Source of the DNA: Quadrisphaera setariae | GTDB taxonomy: Bacteria > Actinomycetota > Actinomycetes > Actinomycetales > Quadrisphaeraceae | Direction of reading: 5' to 3' | Length of the DNA: 64,000 nucleotides | NCBI RefSeq assembly: GCF_008041935.1 | Contig: NZ_VKAC01000004.1 | Location: forward strand, 327,034-391,033 | Shown here: one piece after another, positions 32,577-41,481 of the stretch | How the letters are laid out: each line of letters starts with the position of its first letter | How positions within the stretch are numbered: position 1 is the first letter of the stretch | Position numbers and translations under genes: made by a program | Notes under the pieces: model-generated | Database searches by the model: none | The model's input: the letters and a program-made list of their open reading frames with translations, nothing else | What the model was told of the DNA's origin: nothing

Positions 32577-33605
32577 TCAGACGGCGGCGGCGCGAGCCAC
32601 GGGCTGGGCCACGAGCTCACCGGGGAAGTGGCACGCCACCTGGTGCCCGCCGCCGCAGCTGGCCCCCTCGGCCGGGGCCAGGGAGGGCGCCGTGGTGCGG
32701 CAGACCTGGCGGTCGTGGCCGACCGGACAGCGCGACGCGAACGGGCACCCCACCTCGGGGCGGCGGGCCAGCGGCTCGCCGCGCAGCAGGATCCGCTCGC
32801 GCGCCCGGGTGCCCCGCGGCTGCGGCGCCGCCGACAGCAGCGCCGCCGAGTACGGGTGCAGCGGCGAGGCGAAGAGGTCTTCCGACGTCGCGGTCTCCAC
32901 CACCCGCCCGAGGTACAGCACCATGACGCGGTCGCAGAAGTGCTCGGCCGCGGACAGGTCGTGGGTGATGAACAGGTAGGTCAGCCCCAGGCGCCGCTGC
33001 TCGCGGCGCAGCAGCGTGAGCACCTGCGCCTGCACGGACACGTCGAGGGCGGAGATCGGCTCGTCGAGCACGGTGATGTCCGGACGCAGCACCAGCGCCC
33101 GCGCGATCGCCACGCGCTGGCGCTGACCACCCGACAGCGCCGGCGGCAGGCGGTGGGCGAAGTCTCCGCCCAGGCCGACGTCGTCGAGCATCTCCGCCAC
33201 GAGCCGCGCCCGCTCCGCCGGCGGGGTGCCGTGCACGGCCAGCGGCTGCTCCACGACCTCCTGCACGGTCATGCGCGGGTCGAGGGAGCCGAACGGGTCC
33301 TGGAAGACCATCTGGAAGCGGCGGCGCTCCCGCCGCAGCGCGGCCCCGCGCAGCGAGGCGAGGTCGACGCCGTCCAGCTCCACGCTCCCGTCGTCGACGG
33401 GGTCGAGGCGCACGAGCGCGCGCGCCAGCGTCGACTTGCCGCAGCCGGACTCCCCCACCACGCCCACGGTCTCGCCGCGGCGCACGTCGAAGGAGACCCC
33501 GTCGAGCACGGCGTAGGACCGCGGTCCGCCGTAGGAGCGGCGCAGGTCGCGCACGCGCAGCAGCGGCGCACCGGCGTCCGCGCCGTGAGGGGTCTGCTCA
33601 GCCAC
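32577..33605 (-). CDS. Oligopeptide-type ABC transporter ATPase (DppF/OppF class)
   Basis: 342 residues from the GTG at 33605. Walker A GESGCGKST, signature LSGGQRQRVAIARAL, Walker B ITVLDEPISALD, His loop ITHD. The C-terminal Opp/Dpp Cys-rich segment (GCPFASRCPVGHDRQVC) is typical of the nickel/peptide subfamily. The start overlaps the preceding ATPase gene by 8 bp. Last gene of the leftward importer operon; powers uptake with the two permeases and the lipoprotein encoded upstream. Confidence 0.95.
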   Translation of the reverse strand: MAEQTPHGADAGAPLLRVRDLRRSYGGPRSYAVLDGVSFDVRRGETVGVVGESGCGKSTLARALVRLDPVDDGSVELDGVDLASLRGAALRRERRRFQMVFQDPFGSLDPRMTVQEVVEQPLAVHGTPPAERARLVAEMLDDVGLGGDFAHRLPPALSGGQRQRVAIARALVLRPDITVLDEPISALDVSVQAQVLTLLRREQRRLGLTYLFITHDLSAAEHFCDRVMVLYLGRVVETATSEDLFASPLHPYSAALLSAAPQPRGTRARERILLRGEPLARRPEVGCPFASRCPVGHDRQVCRTTAPSLAPAEGASCGGGHQVACHFPGELVAQPVARAAAV

Positions 33606-34662
33606 GGGTCGCCTCCTGGGCTCGGGCGTCGGCTCGGGACTCGGAGCGGCCGGAGGCCACGACGTCCAGCGCGCGGCGGCACTCGGCCGCGTGCACCGGA
33701 CCACCAGCGCCACCAGGGCCGGGGACGACGACGCGGGGCGGCTGCCCCGCGCTGCACTCCGGCTGCGCCCAGGCGCACCGCGGCGCGAAGCTGCACCCGG
33801 GCGGCAGCGCCGCCAGCGGCGGCGGCGCGCCGGGGATCCACGTCAGGTCCTCCGACCGCGGACGCCCGGGCACCGGCAGCGACCCGAGCAGCGCGCGCGT
33901 GTAGGGGTGGGCCGCGCCGTCGAACAGCGCCGCCGACGGCACCTCCTCGACCACGCGGCCCGCGTACATCACCAGCACCCGGTCGCAGAACTCCGAGACG
34001 AGCCCGATGTCGTGGGTCACGAGCACCACGGCCACGCCGAGCCTGTCGACCAGGGAGTCGAGCAGGTCCACCACCTGCGCCTGCGTGGTGACGTCGAGGG
34101 CGGTGGTGGGCTCGTCGGCGATGAGGACGGCGGGGTCGTTGGCCACCGCGATGGCGATGAGCGCGCGCTGGCGCATGCCGCCGGAGAACTCGTGGGGGTA
34201 CTGCTTGAGCCGTCGCTCCGGCTCGGGCACGCCGACGGCGGTGAGCAGCTCCGCGCAGCGCGCCCGCACCGCGGCCCGCGACGCGCGGGGGCTGTAGCGG
34301 CGCAGCGCCTCGGCGATCTGCGAGCCGATGGTCTTCACGGGGTCGAGCGAGGTGAGCGGGTCCTGGAAGACCAGCGACAGCTGCGAGCCGCGCATCCGGT
34401 CGAGGGCCTTCTCGTCGCGGTAGTCGACGCGGGCCCCGCTCACGCTGACCACGCCGCCGGTGACGGAGCCGCCGCTGGCGAGCAGCCCCATGAGCGCCAG
34501 CGCGACGGTCGACTTGCCGCAGCCGGACTCCCCCACCACGCCGACCTTCTCGCCGGGGCGCACCACGAGGTCGACGCCGCGGACCACCTCGACGTCGCCG
34601 TAGGCCACGCGCAGGCCCTCCGCCGACAACGCCGGCAGCGCCGTGCCCGTCGTCGTGCTCAC
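33598..34662 (-). CDS. Oligopeptide-type ABC transporter ATPase (DppD/OppD class)
   Basis: 354 residues from the GTG at 34662, overlapping the permease stop (GTGA). Walker A GESGCGKST, FQDPLTSLDPVKTIGSQIAE, signature FSGGMRQRALIAIA, Walker B VLIADEPTTALD, VTHDIGLV. The Cys-rich tail CSFAPRCAWAQPEC is the same subfamily feature as in its partner. Pairs with the DppF-type ATPase as a heterodimer. Confidence 0.95.
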   Translation of the reverse strand: MSTTTGTALPALSAEGLRVAYGDVEVVRGVDLVVRPGEKVGVVGESGCGKSTVALALMGLLASGGSVTGGVVSVSGARVDYRDEKALDRMRGSQLSLVFQDPLTSLDPVKTIGSQIAEALRRYSPRASRAAVRARCAELLTAVGVPEPERRLKQYPHEFSGGMRQRALIAIAVANDPAVLIADEPTTALDVTTQAQVVDLLDSLVDRLGVAVVLVTHDIGLVSEFCDRVLVMYAGRVVEEVPSAALFDGAAHPYTRALLGSLPVPGRPRSEDLTWIPGAPPPLAALPPGCSFAPRCAWAQPECSAGQPPRVVVPGPGGAGGPVHAAECRRALDVVASGRSESRADARAQEATRG

Positions 34663-35720
34663 TTCGAGCCTCCCCTCACGCGCAGGCGCGGGTCGATGAG
34701 TGCCACGGCGAGGTCCGCGACCGTGTTGGCGGCCACGTAGAGAACCGCCGAGAGCAGCACGAACGCCTGCACCACGGCGAAGTCCTGCCGCTGGATGCCC
34801 TGCACGAGCACCTGCCCGATGCCGGGCCAGTTGAAGACGGACTCCACGAGCACGCTGCCGGTGATGAGGCTGGCGAGCACGAGCCCCGCGGAGGAGACGC
34901 TGGGCAGCAGGGCGTTGTGCAGCACGTGGCGGCGGTGGGCCGCCCACCGCGAGACGCCCTTGCTGCGGACCACCGTGACGAACGGCGCCCTGGCGACGTC
35001 GAGCTGGTTGGCGGTGAGCAGCCGGGTGAGGAACGCGCCGGGGATGATGGCCAGGCTGATGGCGGGCAGCGCCAGGTGGGCGAGGGCGTCGGAGAAGACG
35101 ATCGGCTGCCCCGCCAGGAGGCCGTCCACCGTGTACAGCCCGGTGACGTGGGGCGGCGGCTCGAGGAAGCTCGTGAGCCGTCCCGAGGGGCCGGGAAGCA
35201 GGCCCAGGCCGCCGCTGCCGAGCAGCAGGATGAGCACGAGCGCCACCCAGAACTGGGGGGTGCCGAGCCCGACCAGCGAGACGACCTTGGCGACGGCGGC
35301 GAGCGCGCCGCGGCGGAAGCTGGCGAGGGTGGCGACCACCACGGAGCCGACGACGGCGAAGAGGAACGCCCACAGCGCCAGCTCCAGCGTGGCGGGCAGG
35401 CGAGCGGCCATCACCGCGGTGACGTCGGCGCCGTTGCTGTAGGAGTAGCCCCACTGGCCGGTGGCGAAGTCGCGGACGTAGCGCAGGTACTGCAGCCACA
35501 GCGGGTCGTCCAGGCCCAGCTGGGCGCGCACGCCGGCGAGGACGTCGGGGGTGGCGAGCGGTCCCACGATGAGCCGGGCGGGGTCACCGGGCACCGCGCG
35601 CAGCACGACGAAGGAGACGACCGAGGCGAGCAGCAGCGTCGCGAGGACGCCGAGCAGCGCGCCGGCGCCGCGCCGCAGGGCTGCGGCACCGGGCAGCCGG
35701 GAGGTGGTCGTGGTGGGCAT
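34659..35720 (-). CDS. ABC transporter permease (DppB class)
   Basis: 353 residues, ATG. Six helices: the N-terminal helix with ASVVSFVVLRAVPGDPARLIVG and the LGLDDPLWLQYLRYVRDFATGQWGYS segment is diagnostic of DppB-type permeases. A coupling helix is at RSKGVSRWAAHRRHVLHNALLP (abbreviated from the EAA loop), ending VESVFNWPGIGQVLVQGIQRQD. TGATG overlap with the upstream permease. Confidence 0.94.
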   Translation of the reverse strand: MPTTTTSRLPGAAALRRGAGALLGVLATLLLASVVSFVVLRAVPGDPARLIVGPLATPDVLAGVRAQLGLDDPLWLQYLRYVRDFATGQWGYSYSNGADVTAVMAARLPATLELALWAFLFAVVGSVVVATLASFRRGALAAVAKVVSLVGLGTPQFWVALVLILLLGSGGLGLLPGPSGRLTSFLEPPPHVTGLYTVDGLLAGQPIVFSDALAHLALPAISLAIIPGAFLTRLLTANQLDVARAPFVTVVRSKGVSRWAAHRRHVLHNALLPSVSSAGLVLASLITGSVLVESVFNWPGIGQVLVQGIQRQDFAVVQAFVLLSAVLYVAANTVADLAVALIDPRLRVRGGSK

Positions 35721-36634
35721 CAGGCCTCCTTCGCGGACGCGGCGGGGACGGGCTCGGAGCCCACGACGACCGGAGCCGCTGACGACGCGGACGACCGGGA
35801 CGACGGCGGCCGGGCGCCGCGGCGCCGGGCGAGCCGCGCGGCGCGGACGGCGGGGATGCTGTCGGCGAGGAGGTTGACGGCCACCACGGTGACCAGCAGC
35901 GCCAGGCCGGGGAACACCCCGGTCCACCACTGACCGGTCAGGGCGTTCTGCAGGCCGTCGGTGATCATCGCGCCCCACTCGGGAGTGGGGGGCTGCGCGC
36001 CGACGCCGATGAAGCTCAGCCCCGACAGCACGAGGATGACGTTGCCGACGTTGGCCGCCGTCTGCACCGAGAACGTCGTGCCGAGGTAGGGCACCACGTG
36101 GCGCACCGCGATCCGCGGGGTGGACAGGCCGATGGTGCGGGCGGCCTGGACGAACGGCTCCGAGGTGGCGCGCCGGGCCTCGGCGCGCAGCGTGCGGGCG
36201 AACACCGGGATGACCGTGACCACCACGCCGAGCAGCGCGGTGAGCAGCCCGGTGCCGAACGCCATCGTGACGGCCAGCGCCAGCAGGAGCGCCGGGAAGG
36301 CCATCACCGCGTCGAGCAGGCGCACGAGCACGGCGTCGAGCCAGCGCGGCCCCAGGCCGCAGACCAGCGCGATGAGCAGGCCGAGCCCGCCGCCCACGGC
36401 GACCGTGCCGAGCCCGGACGCCAGGGCGATGCTCGTGCCGACGGCCACCCGGGAGAAGACGTCGCGGCCCTGGGCGTCGGTGCCGAACCAGTGGCCCGGC
36501 CCGGGCGGCTGCAGCGCCTGCGACACGTCGACGGCGATCGCGGTCTCGCGCAGGAAGACGCCGGCCACGGCGAGCACGACAAGCGCCGCCAGCAGCCCCA
36601 CGGCGGCGCCGGCCTGGACGCGGGTGCCCTTCAC
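35720..36634 (-). CDS. ABC transporter permease (DppC class)
   Basis: 304 residues from the GTG at 36634, which has GAGGAGG just upstream and overlaps the amidohydrolase stop by 4 bp. HWFGTDAQGRDVFSRVAVG is the DppC signature; the EAA-type loop is VQAARTIGLSTPRIAVRHVVP. Five to six helices, then a disordered Ser/Ala/Arg tail. Partner of the DppB-class permease. Confidence 0.94.
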   Translation of the reverse strand: MKGTRVQAGAAVGLLAALVVLAVAGVFLRETAIAVDVSQALQPPGPGHWFGTDAQGRDVFSRVAVGTSIALASGLGTVAVGGGLGLLIALVCGLGPRWLDAVLVRLLDAVMAFPALLLALAVTMAFGTGLLTALLGVVVTVIPVFARTLRAEARRATSEPFVQAARTIGLSTPRIAVRHVVPYLGTTFSVQTAANVGNVILVLSGLSFIGVGAQPPTPEWGAMITDGLQNALTGQWWTGVFPGLALLVTVVAVNLLADSIPAVRAARLARRRGARPPSSRSSASSAAPVVVGSEPVPAASAKEA

Positions 36635-37935
36635 GACGCCTCCTCGGTGTCCCGGTGGTCTCGGTGGTCTCGGGGGGTCCGGGACACCACGGCGCCGCCG
36701 GCGAGGACGAGCCTCGGCCGGGTGGTCATGAGGAGGTCGGGGTGCGCCAGCAGGTCGCCGTCGAAGACGGCGACGTCCGCCACCTTCCCCACCTCGAGGG
36801 TTCCGACCTCGTCGGCGATCCCGCAGATCTCGGCGTTGACGCGGGTGGCGCGCTGCAGCGCCACCGACGCCCCGGACAGGCGCGCGTGCAGCGCCACCTC
36901 CCAGCCGCGGCGGTGCTGGCGCTCGCCGATGAGGTCGGAGCCGCAGCCGAGGCGCACGCCCGCGCGCTCCAGCGCGTCGATGGCGCGGGCGGCGGACTCG
37001 CGCAGCCGCGCGGAGTCCCCGGCGTCCACGGGGCCGGCGCCGAGGCTGGCGGGGTCCACGCGGAGCACCTCCGAGACGGTCAGCGTGCCGACCGCGGCGA
37101 CGTCGTGCGCGGCCATGAGCTCGACGGTCTCCTCGTCGACCAGGGTGGCGTGCTCGATGCAGCGGGCTCCGGCGCGCACGGCGCGCTGCAGCCCGCGAGG
37201 GCTGTGAGCGTGGGCCGTCACGTAGCTGCCGCGGTCCGCGGCGACCTCGACGACGGCGCGCAGCTCCGCCTCGCTCAGCTGCGGCGCCTCGATGGGGTCG
37301 CCGTGCGACAGCAGCCCGCCGGTGGCGAAGACCTTGATCTGGGTGGCGCCGCGGTGGAACTGCGCGCGGGCGGCGCGCGTGGCGGCGTCGGGCCCGTCCA
37401 CCAGGAGCATCGGGAGGGTGAACCCGTCGGCACCGGTGCTCGGGTTCTGGCAAGGGTCCGCGCCGCCGGGCGTCGGACCGCGGAAGTCCCCGTGGCCGCC
37501 GGTCTGGCTGAGGATCTGCCCGCTGGGCAGCAGTCGCGGACCGGGCACCAGGCCCCGGCGCACCGCCTCCACCAGGCCGCCGTCGACGCCGCCGAGGTCG
37601 CGCAGAGTGGTGAAGCCCTGCGCGAGGGAGTCGGCGAGGACCGCGAAGACCATGGCGGCCTGCACGGGGGCCGGCAGCGCCGCCTGGCCGTGCAGGCGCA
37701 GGATGCCCACGTGGGCGTGGGCGTCGACGAGCCCGGGCAGCACCGTGGTCCCGGTGACGTCCTCGACGACCACCCCCGGCCCGCGGCGGTCCGCGGGCCG
37801 GGCGGTCGGGTCGAGGGCTACCACCTCCGCGACCCGCCCCGCGCTGACCCGGAGGTCAGCGCGGAACGGCTCCCGGCCGGTGGCGTCGAAGACGGTGCCC
37901 CCGGTGAGCCACACGTCCGCGGCGGGAGTGCTCAT
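36631..37935 (-). CDS. Metal-dependent amidohydrolase (COG1228 imidazolonepropionase/Xaa-Pro dipeptidase type)
   Basis: 434 residues from the ATG at 37935. The metal site is complete: HAH in LVDAHAHVG (about 73-75), the carboxylated Lys in TQIKVFATGG, His in VTAHAHS and CIEHATL, and Asp in LGCGSDLIG. The LSQTGGHGD segment is typical of the Sgx9260-like branch that includes Xaa-Pro and other peptidase-like amidohydrolases. It lies inside the importer operon, 5 bp after the solute-binding protein gene, so it probably acts on the imported compound. The C-terminus holds a short Arg-Asp-His repeat. Paralogous to the enzyme at 61992. Confidence 0.9.
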   Translation of the reverse strand: MSTPAADVWLTGGTVFDATGREPFRADLRVSAGRVAEVVALDPTARPADRRGPGVVVEDVTGTTVLPGLVDAHAHVGILRLHGQAALPAPVQAAMVFAVLADSLAQGFTTLRDLGGVDGGLVEAVRRGLVPGPRLLPSGQILSQTGGHGDFRGPTPGGADPCQNPSTGADGFTLPMLLVDGPDAATRAARAQFHRGATQIKVFATGGLLSHGDPIEAPQLSEAELRAVVEVAADRGSYVTAHAHSPRGLQRAVRAGARCIEHATLVDEETVELMAAHDVAAVGTLTVSEVLRVDPASLGAGPVDAGDSARLRESAARAIDALERAGVRLGCGSDLIGERQHRRGWEVALHARLSGASVALQRATRVNAEICGIADEVGTLEVGKVADVAVFDGDLLAHPDLLMTTRPRLVLAGGAVVSRTPRDHRDHRDTEEAS

Positions 37936-37940
37936 CAGGC

Positions 37941-39578
37941 TCAGGCGGCCTTCCAGGTCCGCATGTCGGTGATCGGGTTCCACAGGTACGTGGTGCCCTT
38001 CTTCACGGCGACGGCGGTCTTGTCGAGGTAGAGGATCGCCTTGGGGCTGGCTGCCACCCAGTTCGCCTGCAGCTGGTCGAGGGCTGCGGTGCGGGCCGCC
38101 TCGTCGGAGCTGGAGCGGACGGTGTCGAGCAGCGCCGCGTTACCCGGCACGCAGATCACGCCGGTGTTGTACTCGATGCCGCAGCGCTCGTCGTAGGACA
38201 GGTAGTAGCCGGCGTTGAAGACCGCGGGCCCGTCCAGGCGCAGCGCGGCCTGCGCGGTGCGGCCGTAGACCGCCTCGCCCCACGCGCTCTCCGACAGCGG
38301 GTTGACGTTGACCGTGATGCCGATCTCCTTGAGGGAGCCCTGCAGGATGGTCGCGATCGCGGCCTGGTTGGTGTCACCGGAGATGGTGTCGAGGGTGACC
38401 TCGACGGGTCCGCTCACGCCGGCCTCGCTCATGAGCTGCTCGGCCTTGGCGAGGTCGTAGGTGCGCGCGCCGGCCACCGAGGCGTCGTAGCCGGGCATGC
38501 TCGGCGGGACGGGGCCGTAGTACAGCTGGCCGTAGCCCTTGAGGACGTTGTCGAGGATGTCCTGGTAGGGGATGGCGTACGTGACGGCCTCGCGCAGCTT
38601 CGCGTTGTCCCACGGCGCCTTGTCGTTGGGCATGAGCATCTGCATGTTCGCCGTCGCCGTGCTGGCGATGACCTGCGTGTCGGCGCTGCCCTCGAGCGAC
38701 TTCGCGGAGCTCTTGCTCAGCCCCTGGGCGACGTCGAGCTCGCCGTTCTGGGCCTGCAGCAGCATCGCCGAGTCGGTCTTGACCCAGCTGACGTTGATGG
38801 TCTGCGAGGCCGGGGCCTCGCCCTTGAAGTCGGGGTCGCGCTCGAGCACGGCCTTGGTGCCCGGCTCGAAGGACTTCAGGCGGAACGGGCCGGAGCCGGC
38901 CTCGTGGGAGGCCATCCACTCGTTGGGCTTGCCGGCGGTGGTGCCGCCGTTGGCCTCGACCACCGACGGGTCGACGATCGAGCCGGCCGGGGTGGCCAGC
39001 GCGAGCGGGAAGTCGGGGTCGGGGGTGGACAGCTCGACGGTGACCGTCGTGGCGTCGGTCGCGGTGACCTGCTTGATGAGCGTGGGCGAGAGGTAGAGGT
39101 CGTTGATGATCGCCGACCCGCAGCCACCGATGGCGGTGGTGCGGTCCAGGGAGTACTTGACGGCCTCAGCGTCCATGGGCTCGCCGCTGGGGAAGGTCCA
39201 GCCGTCCTGCAGGTGGAACGTGTAGGTGAGGCCGTCCGAGGACACGTCGTAGCTCTTGGCGAAGTACGGCTCGGCCTTGGTCGGGTCGAACGACGGGACG
39301 CCGTCTGCGTCCTTCGTCTGGCCCGGCTGCAGCAGCTGCACGTAGAGCGCCATGGTGAGGCGGGCGTCGTCGAGGGTGCAGCCCGACGCCGGGTCGATCG
39401 TGGTCGGCGCCACGTTGAACGCCACGTTGAGCGGCCTGGCCGCGCCGGACGTCCCGGAGCCCGAGCCGGAGCCGGCGGGCGCCTGGGCGGTGCAGCCGGC
39501 GAGCAGCGCGGCGGCGGCGAGAGCGGCGCCGGTCAGCAGGCGTGCGCGCGGCCTGCGACGTGGGGGTGACGAGACCAT
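37941..39578 (-). CDS. Solute-binding lipoprotein, SBP_bac_5 (peptide/nickel/opine) family
   Basis: 545 residues from the ATG, preceded by GGAGGA. Signal with LLAGC lipobox (lipid-anchored Cys at about 29), then a Ser/Gly linker. Mature family features: LNVAFNVAPTTIDPASG, DGLTYTFHLQDGWTFPSGEPM, AVKYSLDR and GPFRLKSFEPGT. It recruits the substrate for the adjacent Dpp-type permeases. Family members bind peptides, but also opines, glutathione and other amides, so the ligand is open. Begins the importer operon, or continues the hyuA-hyuB transcript. Confidence 0.94.
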   Translation of the reverse strand: MVSSPPRRRPRARLLTGAALAAAALLAGCTAQAPAGSGSGSGTSGAARPLNVAFNVAPTTIDPASGCTLDDARLTMALYVQLLQPGQTKDADGVPSFDPTKAEPYFAKSYDVSSDGLTYTFHLQDGWTFPSGEPMDAEAVKYSLDRTTAIGGCGSAIINDLYLSPTLIKQVTATDATTVTVELSTPDPDFPLALATPAGSIVDPSVVEANGGTTAGKPNEWMASHEAGSGPFRLKSFEPGTKAVLERDPDFKGEAPASQTINVSWVKTDSAMLLQAQNGELDVAQGLSKSSAKSLEGSADTQVIASTATANMQMLMPNDKAPWDNAKLREAVTYAIPYQDILDNVLKGYGQLYYGPVPPSMPGYDASVAGARTYDLAKAEQLMSEAGVSGPVEVTLDTISGDTNQAAIATILQGSLKEIGITVNVNPLSESAWGEAVYGRTAQAALRLDGPAVFNAGYYLSYDERCGIEYNTGVICVPGNAALLDTVRSSSDEAARTAALDQLQANWVAASPKAILYLDKTAVAVKKGTTYLWNPITDMRTWKAA

Positions 39579-39659
39579 GGGTCCTCCGGTCTGCGGGGCA
39601 GCGCGTCCGGGGTGGGCGCTGCGAGGGGGCGTGCGGTGGTGCGGGTGGATCGGGTGGAG

Positions 39660-39705
39660 CCGCACCGGCCCGGCGGTCGGGGGGGGCTGCGCCGGGCCGG
39701 TGCGG
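39660..39705 (-). terminator. Hairpin between hyuB and the importer genes
   Basis: Perfect 15-bp inverted repeat (39660-39674 and 39691-39705, loop 16 with a run of eight G), two bases after the hyuB stop. It should terminate or attenuate the hyuA-hyuB transcript and could set unequal expression of hydantoinase and importer. Confidence 0.65.
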
Positions 39706-39707
39706 GA

Positions 39708-41480
39708 TCAGGCGCCGGCGCTGTGCTCTCGGGCGCTGGAGCGCAGCGCGGCGGTGGCCTCGTCGTCGACGTCCCAGGTGCCGGGCAGGGTCCCGGGCAC
39801 GAGGGCCACCCGGTACAGGTCTGCGGCCTGCTCCAGGGTGATCCGCTCGTCGCGGACGTCGCAGGCGACGCGGTGGGGGTCGCGGGCCGTGGGGCTGCCG
39901 AAGCCGCCACCGCCGCCGGTGCGCTGGCGCACGACGGTGCCGACGGCGACCGGCCTGTCGACGATCCGCTCGTCGACGCGCTCGAGGGTGCCGTCGGGGT
40001 GCACCAGCTCCACGTGCGTGGGGGCCCCGGTGAGGCCACCGCGCACCCCGAGGGCGATCGGGTCGACCGTGCTCTCCGAGGCGGTCTTCGTCATGGAGCC
40101 GGTCTGCAGCACGCGCAGGTCGCGCCGCACCCCGGCGCCGCCGCGGAACTCCCCCGCACCGGAGTGCGCGGTCTCCAGGGCGAAGGCGTCGCAGCGCACC
40201 GGGAAGCGCAGCTCGAGCACCTCCACGGGGGTGTTGGAGCAGTCGCCGTCCGTCACGAACATCATGCAGGCGCCGTCGCGGCCGGGGAACGCCCCGTGGC
40301 CGCCCTGGACGGGCTCGGCGAAGACGTAGGCGTCCTCGGCGTCGCCGCGCGTGGACATCACGTACGTCGAGACCATCTGGTAGCCGCCGGCGCGCACGCG
40401 GTCGGGGGCGACCTCCGCGAAGGACTGCTGCATGGTCTCGATGACACCGGTCATGAGGTAGCCGTAGGAGTCGCACGGCGCCGGCTTGACGGGGTTGACC
40501 AGCGAGGGCGTGCTCGGCCAGACGATGTCGGCCAGCTCCAGGTGCGCCTGGTTGGCGGTCCCCAGCGGGTCGAGCACGCCCTTGAGCGCCTCGGCCACCG
40601 TGGCGCGCACGGCCTGCTCGCCGGCGTTGATGGGTCCGGAGGACTGCTTCGAGGTGCCCTCGAAGGAGACCTCGACGCGGTCACCGGTGATCGTGGTGCG
40701 GATGCGGACCACCGGGACCTCCTCCCGGTCGACGCCGCTGAAGTCGAACCGGAAGCCGGTCTCCAGCACGCCGTCGGGCATGGCGGCCACCTCGCGGCGC
40801 AGGGCGCGCTCGGTGCTGGCGATGACGTGCGCCATGAGCGCCTCGACCTCGTCGGCGCCGTACCTGTCGCACAGCTGCTGCACGCGCTCGGCGCCCGTGC
40901 GGGCGGTGGCGATCTGCGCCCACAGGTCGCCCATCACCGTCTGGGGCACGCGCATGTTCTCGGCGATGAGGTCGAAGACGTCCTCGTTCACCTCGCCGCG
41001 GCGCAGCAGCCGCTGGTGGGTGAAGGCGATGCCCTCCTGGTAGATCTCGGTGGAGTTGACGGTCCACCCGCCGGGGCTCATGCCGCCGACGTCGGCCCAG
41101 TGGGCCATGGACCCGGTGAAGGCCACGAGCCGCCCGCCGTGGAAGACGGGCATGTACACGGCCGTGTCGGAGATGTGGGTGCCGTTGAGGTACGGGCTGT
41201 TGACGACGAAGACGTCGCCGTCGTGGATGCCGTCGCGGCCCCACTTCGCCAGCCCGGACTTCACGCTGGCGGGCAGCACCCCGGTGAAGACGGGAAGGCC
41301 CGGGGCGTCGGCCCACAGGTCGCCGTCGGCGGACATGACGCCCACCCCGAAGTCCTTCACGTCGAAGATCAGCGGGTTGTAGGCGCTGCGCACCAGGGTG
41401 GTGTTCATCTCCACCGCGGCCGACTGCAGCGCGTTGCGCGTGATCTCGGCCTTGACGATGTCGACGTCCTGCTCGCTCAT
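39708..41480 (-). CDS. hyuB: Hydantoinase B / oxoprolinase family protein, HyuB (pair 1)
   Basis: 590 residues from the ATG at 41480; a GTG at 41489 overlapping hyuA by 8 bp is an alternative. Family marks: ITRNALQSAAVEMNTTLVRSAYNPLIFD at the N-terminus (abbreviated), DVFVVNSPYLNGTHISD, SYGYLMTGV, and the glycine-rich tail RQRTGGGGGFGSP. HyuB is the subunit partner of HyuA in ATP-dependent hydrolysis of hydantoins or lactams. Separated from hyuA by one base, so co-translated. Confidence 0.93.
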   Translation of the reverse strand: MSEQDVDIVKAEITRNALQSAAVEMNTTLVRSAYNPLIFDVKDFGVGVMSADGDLWADAPGLPVFTGVLPASVKSGLAKWGRDGIHDGDVFVVNSPYLNGTHISDTAVYMPVFHGGRLVAFTGSMAHWADVGGMSPGGWTVNSTEIYQEGIAFTHQRLLRRGEVNEDVFDLIAENMRVPQTVMGDLWAQIATARTGAERVQQLCDRYGADEVEALMAHVIASTERALRREVAAMPDGVLETGFRFDFSGVDREEVPVVRIRTTITGDRVEVSFEGTSKQSSGPINAGEQAVRATVAEALKGVLDPLGTANQAHLELADIVWPSTPSLVNPVKPAPCDSYGYLMTGVIETMQQSFAEVAPDRVRAGGYQMVSTYVMSTRGDAEDAYVFAEPVQGGHGAFPGRDGACMMFVTDGDCSNTPVEVLELRFPVRCDAFALETAHSGAGEFRGGAGVRRDLRVLQTGSMTKTASESTVDPIALGVRGGLTGAPTHVELVHPDGTLERVDERIVDRPVAVGTVVRQRTGGGGGFGSPTARDPHRVACDVRDERITLEQAADLYRVALVPGTLPGTWDVDDEATAALRSSAREHSAGA

Positions 41481-41481
41481 C

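Noticed and set aside
32577..39578. Nickel or opine specificity for the Dpp-type importer
   Set aside because: The Cys-rich ATPase tails are common to the whole peptide/nickel family, and the binding protein has no visible metal site; neighbours argue for an amide or peptide-like ligand, so no specific ligand was called.
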